From: Victivallales bacterium
GTDB lineage: Bacteria > Verrucomicrobiota > Lentisphaeria > Oligosphaerales > Oligosphaeraceae
Assembly (NCBI GenBank): GCA_017431185.1
Contig: JAFRLP010000470.1
Location: forward strand, 1-12,757
Reading direction: 5' to 3'
Length of the DNA stretch: 12,757 nucleotides
In this document: one piece after another, positions 6,810 through 12,757 of the stretch
How the letters are laid out: each line of letters starts with the position of its first letter
Numbering within the stretch: the first letter of the stretch is position 1
The notes under the pieces: generated by a model
Databases searched by the model: none
What the model was told of the DNA's origin: nothing
What the model saw: only the letters and a program-made list of their open reading frames with translations
Translations under genes and position numbers: made by a program

Positions 6810-7481
6810 TCAGAAGTTGCAGTTGAACAGCACCATGAACGGCAGTGCGCCGTTGGTGATGACGTTGGCCAGGCCGAGCTGGCAGCCAGTCATGCTCTCG
6901 GCGAAGTTGACCACGCCAATCTGGCATCCCCTGATGTTGGCGGCGTGGTTGAAGACACCGAACTGCACTCCAGCCAGGTCCCCCGATATGTTGACAAGGG
7001 CCAACTGAAGGCCGCGGTTTGGCTCCTGGACTATGCCCCTGGCGATGTTGGCTCCCACGGCAAGCTGCGCTCCCTTGAGGTGTTTTCCGGCGTAGTTGGC
7101 GATGGCCGCGAACTGCACGCCCAGCGCGTTGCTATCCACCTGGTTCCAGGCAATGCCCAGCTGGAGACCTTCCAAATCGCCGCGGACGAAGTTGGCGAAA
7201 CCGCCAAGTTCCACGCCGTACAGGTTGTGGTGGTCTGCCCCCAGGAGAGTCAGGCGCAAGCCGCGGATGTCAAAGGAGTCATCGGGATACTGCACCGGCT
7301 GGATGAGGCTGACGCCGAGGGGACGGTACCCCGCATGCGAGGCTGGAGTGGCGGTGGAGAGGGCGGGCACAACCGTATTGCTGGGGATGGTGGATGCCTG
7401 GTACAGCACGGTCTTCTGCTGAGCATTGGCGGCGATGGCTGCTACGGCGATGAGTACGGTGGCGAGGATTTTGCTACGCAT
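6810..7481 (-). CDS. Secreted LA_2272-like surface-repeat protein
   Basis: 223 residues. The N-terminus MRSKILATVLIAVAAIAANA is a signal peptide with probable cleavage after ANA (residue 20). From about residue 74 the chain is built of repeats near 20 residues with the theme G-x-Q-hydrophobic-G/A-x3-N: GVELGGFANF, GLQLGIAWN, GVQFAAIANY, GAQLAVGANI, GLQLALVNI, GVQFGVFN, GCQIGVVNF, GCQLGLANV. It ends NGALPFMVLFNCNF, finishing in an aromatic residue as many outer-membrane proteins do. This pattern matches the LA_2272 surface-repeat family, which is presumed to be exposed at the cell surface and has no known reaction. ATG 7481 is chosen because AAGGAG lies five bases upstream. An in-frame ATG at 7535 would place a lysine-rich stretch before the signal peptide and has no ribosome site. 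It is the immediate upstream neighbour of rarA, and any shared role is unclear. Confidence 0.8.
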   Translation of the reverse strand: MRSKILATVLIAVAAIAANAQQKTVLYQASTIPSNTVVPALSTATPASHAGYRPLGVSLIQPVQYPDDSFDIRGLRLTLLGADHHNLYGVELGGFANFVRGDLEGLQLGIAWNQVDSNALGVQFAAIANYAGKHLKGAQLAVGANIARGIVQEPNRGLQLALVNISGDLAGVQFGVFNHAANIRGCQIGVVNFAESMTGCQLGLANVITNGALPFMVLFNCNF

Positions 7482-7581
7482 GATTGCTCCTTGCGTTTTC
7501 TTTTTTTTGCATTTCGAAGTCGTCCAAGGCTTCATCTCACATAATGTACCACTTTTTCCCTAAAAATCACTGCCATGACGC

Positions 7582-7602
7582 AAAAAACACCGGAAAAAGG
7601 TG
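7582..7602 (-). terminator. Possible terminator after the methyltransferase gene
   Basis: Directly after the methyltransferase stop, minus-strand CACC and GGTG can form a 4-bp stem around TTTTTCC, followed by six T residues. The stem is short, so it would be a weak intrinsic terminator. The rest of the 123-bp gap to the surface-protein gene shows only A/T-rich stretches and that gene's ribosome site. Confidence 0.3.
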
Positions 7603-7604
7603 AA

Positions 7605-9098
7605 TTATGAAAATACACCTGTTGCGCAGATGGATTTGACCAACTGCTCTATTACCGAAACCGAGACGCTGTTGCCGAGCAGTTTCATCCACCGTGCCCT
7701 TGCATTCGGCAACACAAAGTCAGCGGGAAATCCTTGGATTCTGCAAGCCTCGCATTTGGTAATGCGTCTGAAATTGCGGGGTAGCCAGATCTTTTTGATG
7801 AACTGTCGCCTGTATTCAGAAGCCTCAGGTGCGTGCAAGGAAACAGTTGTAACGTAATCATTGGAATCACTGGCCACCAGGGTGGGGAAAATATTGGAGC
7901 TGGGCAGGAAAATTCGGTTGACTCCGAACAATCCCGTGCTGATTTTCGTGAATCTGAAATCGTAGCGGATTTCATCGCATCTGACAATTCCCTTTGCCTC
8001 CATCTCCTCTAGCAGAGGATTCAACTTGACTTTTTTCACCTTGAAAATACGCTCACGGGAAAGTTCGTCAATGACAAGTTTCCCATTGCGTTCAAAGGAA
8101 ATGACCAATTTCTCCTGCTCATTCAAGGTCTTTGTGGCAGTGATTACGGAAAAGGCATATTTTTCAGGCTTGAGGATACCGCTTTTTACCAATCCATCGA
8201 TGTCCTCTTGGGTGATGGCGTGGTTCAAAGTCTGGAACTGGGAAAGACTCAAGGGATTTCCATCAAGGCAGCCAAAGATTTTTTTTCGCCTGTTGCGTAA
8301 AAGCAAAAGACATATCTCCTTCTGCTTTTCCGTTGTCTCCAGAAGGTCCCAAGAGTGTATTGTCGTGCAACCATTGCGCAGGTCATTCAAGAGAAAATAG
8401 TCGTTGAGTCCGTTGTTGTTTCGGGAGAGGCTAGTGGAGGATTTCCTTCTGTCGGAAATTGGATTTCCGAACAAGTCCAGTTCAGGGGGCAAGCCAGAAT
8501 CCTGGAAGTTGCCTTGGTGCTCTAGGCCATCCAGGATCTCGGCAAGGCGAATCTTTTTTCTTGCCTTGGCAGGAAGGGAAAAGGCATCCTGGAACTTTTT
8601 TTCCCTGAATCCAATGATGTAGATGCGAACCCTGCTTTGGGGAACACCGTATTCAAAAGAATTCAGGACATAGTGTCGTGCATGATAGCCAGCAGCCTGA
8701 ATGCGTTTCAATATATATTCCAGAGCCTTTTGATTGCGCGGGTCGGCCAATCCCTTCACATTCTCGAACATGAATGCCTTGGGTCTTGACTGGTTCAGCA
8801 GAAACAGCGCGTCATTCCATAATTGTCCGCGGTCATCGTCGAAGCCCAGGTTGCGTCCCGCTATTGACCAGCTTTGGCATGGGACGCCTCCTGTCAGAAA
8901 ATCATGCTGGGGCAGGGATTTCAACTTGGTTATGTCACCAAGATTGGTATGGTTGCTGTCCGGAAAATTCGTCAGATACGCATCAATGGCATCCCTGTTG
9001 ATTTCACTGAAATGGGAGCAAGTCCCGCCATTCCGCTCAACTGCCAGGCGAAAGCCGCCAATGCCGGCAAACAGGTCTATGGAGGAAAAGGTGGTCAT
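7605..9098 (-). CDS. DNA (cytosine-5) methyltransferase of a type II R-M system
   Basis: 497 residues. It transfers a methyl group from SAM to carbon 5 of cytosine in the recognition site, protecting host DNA from the partner nuclease. Conserved C5 motifs appear in order: motif I DLFAGIGGFRLA (8-19), motif IV GGVPCQSWSIAG with catalytic C74, motif VI FENV (111-114), motif VIII QSRVRIYIIGF (154-164), motif IX region RRITKCEACRIQGFP (444-458), and motif X LLGNSVSVSVIEQL (473-486). The segment between VIII and IX (about 165-440) is unusually long and must contain the target-recognition domain plus extra sequence. The ATG is 8 bases after the endonuclease stop with only a poor CTGGG ribosome site, so translation is probably coupled. 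Base composition is lower in GC than the flanking genes, fitting horizontal acquisition. Confidence 0.96.
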   Translation of the reverse strand: MTTFSSIDLFAGIGGFRLAVERNGGTCSHFSEINRDAIDAYLTNFPDSNHTNLGDITKLKSLPQHDFLTGGVPCQSWSIAGRNLGFDDDRGQLWNDALFLLNQSRPKAFMFENVKGLADPRNQKALEYILKRIQAAGYHARHYVLNSFEYGVPQSRVRIYIIGFREKKFQDAFSLPAKARKKIRLAEILDGLEHQGNFQDSGLPPELDLFGNPISDRRKSSTSLSRNNNGLNDYFLLNDLRNGCTTIHSWDLLETTEKQKEICLLLLRNRRKKIFGCLDGNPLSLSQFQTLNHAITQEDIDGLVKSGILKPEKYAFSVITATKTLNEQEKLVISFERNGKLVIDELSRERIFKVKKVKLNPLLEEMEAKGIVRCDEIRYDFRFTKISTGLFGVNRIFLPSSNIFPTLVASDSNDYVTTVSLHAPEASEYRRQFIKKIWLPRNFRRITKCEACRIQGFPADFVLPNARARWMKLLGNSVSVSVIEQLVKSICATGVFS

Positions 9099-9106
9099 GG
9101 CCCAGG

Positions 9107-9946
9107 CTATTTCAAAAAGCTTCCAGTGTTTTCCGGTGGCTCGATGCCAAGGAAATCCCTGTAAATGCGCTCCTTGTATTCCTTTCCTAGCGCATTGATT
9201 TCATGGATGAATGTCCTGTAGGCGGAGGAACCTCCAATCAAATCCCAGAATTCATCCCCAATCAAAACCGAAGGGTCGTTTTTCATGTCAAACCAGCGCA
9301 TTGGAAACGACCATTCATAATTCTGCCGTTTGCCATAAGGATTGTACACCAAAGCATAGTATGCATTATCTACTTGCATTGGCTCCATGGCAAGAAGTTT
9401 GAAGATTTTCTCTTTGCTGACCTTGGTCTGGTCACTGTTTGGAAGCGGTGCCTTCAGTTCCAGCGCATATTTTTTGCCTGTGGTTTTGCTGTCGATGAAA
9501 ATGTCACAAGTGACCGCAACTGGAATCGGGTTGCCTTTTCCTGACAAAATGAATGACAATTCCGTATCCCATTCTGGCTTCTTGCGCCTGTGTCCTTCCA
9601 TGCCATGCTCCAGTTCATTCAATACCTGTTGAATTCGTTGTGGCCGTTCCTCTTTGACAAGTCCGTTAATGGTAACCCCTTGTCTGCAATCACCATGAAA
9701 TACACGCGCAACCGTCACAGCCAGTTTCTCCCAGACACCGCCAAAGGGGGTCACAAAGCGTCGTTCAAAATGTGCTCCTTTGAAGATTTCATCCGGGACA
9801 AGGGCTGCATAGATTGGTTTCGAAGCATGATGCTTTTCTGGAACAAACGGGTCTTCGTACAGGACTTTGACCATTACCTTATCCATCAATTCCTTCACGA
9901 TTTTCCTGATGGCATCCCTTATATTGTCTTGAAAGTTTATGTCCAT
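9107..9946 (-). CDS. TdeIII-family type II restriction endonuclease
   Basis: 279 residues. The sequence fits the TdeIII family: EDPFVPEKHHASKPIYAALV, DEIFKGAHFERRFVTPFG, KKYALELKAPLPNSDQTKVS, YNPYGKRQNYEWSFPMRWF and KERIYRDFLGIEPPE are segments I associate with it. The probable PD-(D/E)XK centre is D148 (CDIF) with E163-L-K165. TdeIII cuts unmethylated GGNCC, so GGNCC is the predicted target; this is transferred by family and not shown here. The gene precedes its methyltransferase in one operon (8-bp gap) and no controller protein is visible. No Shine-Dalgarno site precedes the ATG. Instead a T8 tract (9957-9950, minus strand) ends four bases upstream, and a 16-codon upstream frame overlaps the start. 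Confidence 0.88.
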   Translation of the reverse strand: MDINFQDNIRDAIRKIVKELMDKVMVKVLYEDPFVPEKHHASKPIYAALVPDEIFKGAHFERRFVTPFGGVWEKLAVTVARVFHGDCRQGVTINGLVKEERPQRIQQVLNELEHGMEGHRRKKPEWDTELSFILSGKGNPIPVAVTCDIFIDSKTTGKKYALELKAPLPNSDQTKVSKEKIFKLLAMEPMQVDNAYYALVYNPYGKRQNYEWSFPMRWFDMKNDPSVLIGDEFWDLIGGSSAYRTFIHEINALGKEYKERIYRDFLGIEPPENTGSFLK

Positions 9947-9987
9947 AACAAAAAAAAGCCGTTGGGGTTGTTTTCATCGTTTTCCAT
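9937..9987 (-). other. Short upstream reading frame overlapping the endonuclease start
   Basis: The frame ATG 9987 to TAA 9937 encodes MENDENNPNGFFLLWT and ends inside codon 3 of the endonuclease. It has no ribosome site of its own and contains the T8 tract. One extra T would fuse it to the endonuclease frame. It may be a regulatory leader or chance. Confidence 0.25.
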
Positions 9988-9996
9988 AATATATTG

Positions 9997-10002
9997 TATA
10001 AT
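9997..10002 (+). promoter_or_regulatory. Candidate -10 box for ligA
   Basis: A perfect TATAAT lies 33 bases before the ligA ATG, in a very AT-rich gap. The nearest -35 candidates (TTTCAT or TCATCG, spacing 17-19) are poor. On the minus strand, TTGCCT (10014-10009) and TATTAT (about 18 bp on) could drive the R-M operon, so the two promoters would overlap. Motif evidence only. Confidence 0.4.
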
Positions 10003-10035
10003 TGAGCGAAGGCAATGCAGAAAGAGGTGAAAACG

Positions 10036-11932
10036 ATGCCGAATGCCATGGAAGAACTGAATACTGGCAAGAGAAAGGAACTGGCGCAACTTGAATTGTT
10101 CTCCAGAACGCCAGACGAGATGAGTGAGCAGGAACTGGCGCAACTCATCGAGTACCATAACCGAAAATACTGGGAGGACGGCGAACCCGAAATCAGCGAC
10201 CCGGAGTACGATGCCCTGGTGCGGGCTCTGCAGCGGAAAAATCCCAGCCACCCCCCTGCTGTCCCGCGTCGAGGCCCCGGTGGTGGCGGGTGAGGGGAAG
10301 GTCGTCCACAAGACCCCGATGCTTTCGCTGGACAAGGCGTACTCTCTGGAGGAGGTGCTGTCGTGGGCCGGCAAATTCTGCCGAGGAACACACGAGAAGT
10401 TGCTTGTCCAACCCAAGTACGACGGCATCTCCGCCATTTGGGACGGGCAGGTTCTGGCGACCCGAGGCGACGGGATGGAGGGGGAGAACATCACCGACAA
10501 GGCTGCGCTGATTGAACTGGAGCACCCCGCTGGCATATTCGCCCTGGCTGGATGCAAGACTCCCGCGCGTGGGGAAATCGTCATCCGCGAGGATGATTTC
10601 CGCACGTTGTACCAGCATATCCGCAACCGCAACGGGCGCATCTACAAGAATCCGCGCAATGCCGTGGCGGGCATCATGGGGCTGAAGGAAATCGGCGACA
10701 TGCTCAAGCAGGGCGCCAAACTCACGCTGGTCGATTATTCGCTCTACTCCTGGGAATCCGAATACGGGCGTCTGCGGGACGATTGGGCCGCCCTGGTCGA
10801 GAACATCGAGAAATTGCCTTATCCCATGGACGGAATCGTGGTCAAGTTGGCAGACGCGGAGTACTCCGCAGGCCTGGGCAACACGGCGCACCATCCGCGC
10901 GGGCAGATCGCCTTCAAGTTCACCAATGTGCGGAGAACCACGATACTGCGTTCCGTGGAGTGGAGCGCAGGCAAGGATTGCCTGACGCCAGTGGCGGTCT
11001 TCGACCCCGTGGAAATCGGGGGGACGACCATCACCCACGCCACACTCCACAATCTTCAGAATGTCCTGGACAGGGATTTGCGGCTGGGCGACGTCATCAC
11101 CGTGGAGCGGGCGGGTGATGTGATTCCCTACGTCTCCGCCTCCGAACCAGGCGTGGAGCGCCGCAGTTGCCTCATTGACGAGTGCCCCTACTGCGGGGCG
11201 ACTCTGAAGCGCGACCTGCCGGAGTTGCGCTGCGTCAACCCCGAGTGCCCCGGCACACGGCTGCAACGTCTGGCCGCCGCTGTGCGCAACATCGGCATTG
11301 AACGGCTTGGCGAGCCGACTCTGGAGAAGATGATGAAGACGCTGGGCGTGCGCACACTCAAGGACATCTTTGGATTAGGGAAGGCGGACCTGCTTCGGTT
11401 GGAGGGGTTTGCCTCGCAGTCGGCGGACAATCTGCTGGCGGAAATCGCCAAGGCCAGGCAGGTGCCTGACTGGAAGATACTTGCGTCCCTGAACATCAAG
11501 GGCATCGGCCCGAACATCGCCAAGGCGATACTGGCGGTTCATCCTCTGGAGGAACTGCGCCGTCTCACGGTTCTGGAATTGGGCATGATTGACGGCATCG
11601 GCCCTGAACGTGCCTCCGCCCTGGAGCAGGAACTGCGGGAGCAGTCCGACGCGCTGGATGAACTGCTCGCCTGCGTCGAAGTGCAGCGTTCCGGCGCATC
11701 CGCAGATGGACGGCCCACTATCTGCTTCACGGGGAAAATGCCAGAGAAACGCTCCCATTACGTGGCGTTGGCGGAGAGGCGTGGCATGGCGTTTGCGGAT
11801 TCGGTCACCTCATCGCTGTCACTGCTGGTGGCCATGGACCCGACGGAAAACTCCAGCAAACTCAAGAAGGCACGTAATCTCGGCATACCCATCCAGTCCC
11901 TTGAGGAGTGGTTGGCGGGAGCGACGGAGTAG
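10036..11932 (+). CDS. ligA: NAD+-dependent DNA ligase, interrupted by a frameshift at a C6 run
   Basis: LigA seals nicks in duplex DNA using NAD+. Allowing one frame change the protein has 631 residues, shorter than most LigA (650-700). Domain Ia includes IEYHNRKYWEDG (38-49). The adenylation motif is PKYDG with K127, followed by ATRGDGMEGENIT and YKNPRNAVAG. The OB fold has LTPVAVFDPVEIGGTTITHATLHN split over 316-339. A four-cysteine zinc site is C383, C386, C399 and C404. Helix-hairpin-helix motifs lie around 445-525 and a BRCT domain at 558-631. The usual VGRTG before the TPVA motif is replaced by WSAGK. ATG 10036 is chosen for its AGAGGTG ribosome site six bases upstream, not ATG 10015. 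The opening frame runs into CCACCCCCCTG (10248-10258) and stops at 10293. Removing one C restores a normal continuation, HPLLSRVEAP. The second frame is open from 10124 to 11932. The cause may be mutation, sequence error or ribosomal +1 slippage. Confidence 0.9.
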
Positions 11933-11933
11933 G

Positions 11934-11969
11934 GGAGAGTGCGTGGCAGTGCCTGCTGTCACCTTCTCC
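11934..11969. terminator. Bipartite hairpin between convergent ligA and kinase genes
   Basis: GTGGCAG (11943-11949) pairs with CTGTCAC (11956-11962) through one G-T wobble around a six-base loop. Outside it GGAGA (11934-11938) pairs with TCTCC (11965-11969). It fills the 36-bp convergent gap, as a shared terminator would, but there is no clear T tract on either strand. Confidence 0.3.
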
Positions 11970-12757
11970 TATCCTTCCATCGCGGCGAAAACCTTTATCA
12001 ATTTGTCGTAGGTCAGCGGCTTGAGCAGCACGCCTGTGAAAAGGTTGGCACGGACATCGCTTTGGAATTCCGTGTCAGCCGTCAATACAAAGACAGGGAG
12101 ATGGCTGAAGCGAGAATCGGCGCGGAGTTTCTCGATGAACTCGATGCCGTTCATGTGCGGCATCCAAAGGTCGGAGAGAATGAAGTCGTGGGGATGTCCT
12201 GCCTTCAACGCCGAGGCAAGTTTGGAAAACGCATCCCCTCCATCTGTCGCATGGTCGATGGCGTCGAGGCCCATTTTCTTCAGAAAGGCCGTCAGGACCT
12301 TTCGGTTGACTGGAGAGTCGTCCACGACCAGCAAATGATTCGGCAAATGCCTCAATTCGAGGGGCGATTCCGGCACGGAAGGCGAGAGCGGGGCCTCCAC
12401 GGACACAATGCCTGGAATGCGCACCCTGAACGTCGAGCCTTTTCCAAGTTCGCTCTCGGCGACGAGTTCACCGCCCATCACCTCGGTCAGGCTTTTGCAG
12501 ATGGAGAGTCCCAGGCCTGTCCCGTTGGCCCTGTCGGGCGCGTGGCTTGGGTCCTGAACCTGAACGAAAGGCTCCAGAATGTGCGTCAGCATGTCGGACG
12601 CAATGCCGCAACCTGTGTCGGAGACGGAGACCTCCAGGGTTGAATCCGCATACGACGCCGCAACCATCACGGTGCCCTGTTCTGTGAATTTGACCGCATT
12701 CCCAACCAAGGTGAAGAGAATCTGGCGGAAGCGGTGTTCGTCCAGCAGAATGGTCGG
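11969..12757 (-). CDS. Hybrid sensor histidine kinase, C-terminal part (HATPase + receiver)
   Basis: The reading frame enters from the right edge and the last 262 residues are visible. The first is the HATPase_c ATP-binding domain: N box around N20 (GNAVKF), D box DTGCGI (47-52), F box EPFVQV (62-67), and G2 box GTGLGLSI (79-86). After a proline-rich linker (about 117-138) comes a CheY-like receiver domain: acidic pair D146/D147 in VVDDSP, phospho-acceptor D196 in LSDLWMP, T226 in LTAD, and K246 in LLKPL. The layout is that of a hybrid kinase in which the phosphate passes from a histidine (outside the window) to D196 and then to a histidine phosphotransfer protein. No output domain follows. 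Sensor and dimerisation regions are unseen, so the stimulus cannot be named. It converges on ligA. Confidence 0.95.
   Translation of the reverse strand, partial: PTILLDEHRFRQILFTLVGNAVKFTEQGTVMVAASYADSTLEVSVSDTGCGIASDMLTHILEPFVQVQDPSHAPDRANGTGLGLSICKSLTEVMGGELVAESELGKGSTFRVRIPGIVSVEAPLSPSVPESPLELRHLPNHLLVVDDSPVNRKVLTAFLKKMGLDAIDHATDGGDAFSKLASALKAGHPHDFILSDLWMPHMNGIEFIEKLRADSRFSHLPVFVLTADTEFQSDVRANLFTGVLLKPLTYDKLIKVFAAMEG

Noticed and set aside
7482..7535. Upstream ATG at 7535 extending the surface-repeat protein by 18 residues
   Set aside because: It would bury the signal peptide behind a lysine-rich segment, and AAGGAG is ideally placed for the ATG at 7481.
9947..9970. T8 tract after a GC stretch as a terminator on the minus strand
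   Set aside because: The preceding CCCCAACGGC does not form a stable hairpin.
10015..10035. ATG at 10015 as the ligA start
   Set aside because: No ribosome site precedes it, while AGAGGTG is well placed before the ATG at 10036.
10193..11266. 357-codon minus-strand frame opposite ligA
   Set aside because: Antisense shadow of a GC-rich gene whose ligase motifs are unmistakable on the plus strand.

Overview
The window looks like a chromosomal segment of a Gram-negative bacterium of the PVC superphylum, most likely Lentisphaerota/Victivallales or a close relative. That placement is inference. It rests on a prepilin-like protein of the H-X9-DG type, a surface-repeat protein with a signal peptide, an RNase III fused to a HAD phosphatase, and a RarA ATPase with a methyltransferase-like tail. 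Most genes are GC-rich. The restriction-modification pair (7605-9946) is visibly more AT-rich and was probably acquired.

Layout, left to right. (1) 1-328, minus: start of efp (elongation factor P), running off the left edge. (2) 329-416: divergent promoters; the rnc promoter is so close to its ATG that the message may be leaderless. (3) 417-2783, plus: an RNase III-HAD fusion, followed 3 bp later by a Cof-type HAD phosphatase. (4) 2784-4497, plus: a 9-bp tandem repeat, a YhcG/DUF1016 PD-(D/E)XK nuclease lacking its normal N-terminus, and an H-X9-DG pseudopilin whose leader is disrupted. This block looks like a worn accessory patch. (5) 9946-4550, minus: TdeIII-family restriction endonuclease, C5-cytosine methyltransferase, LA_2272-like surface-repeat protein, then RarA with its C-terminal domain. 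The first two overlap functionally as a type II R-M system with an 8-bp gap, and the last two are separated by 7 bp. (6) 10036-11932, plus: a short, divergent NAD+-dependent DNA ligase interrupted by a one-base excess in a C6 run. (7) 11969-12757, minus: C-terminal part of a hybrid histidine kinase with a receiver domain, running off the right edge.

Functional links. efp, rnc, rarA and ligA are translation, RNA-processing and replication-repair housekeeping genes. The R-M pair lies between rarA with its surface-protein neighbour and ligA; the endonuclease and ligase are divergently transcribed from a 90-bp AT-rich gap. The endonuclease has no visible Shine-Dalgarno site. Its start follows a T8 tract and is overlapped by a 16-codon upstream reading frame, which could limit its expression.

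I found no rRNA, tRNA, CRISPR array, transposase or integrase. No stretch above 300 bases lacks a gene. The most unusual items are the RNase III-HAD fusion, the C6 frameshift in ligA, and the T8 / upstream-frame arrangement before the endonuclease. None is demonstrated to be a new system from sequence alone.
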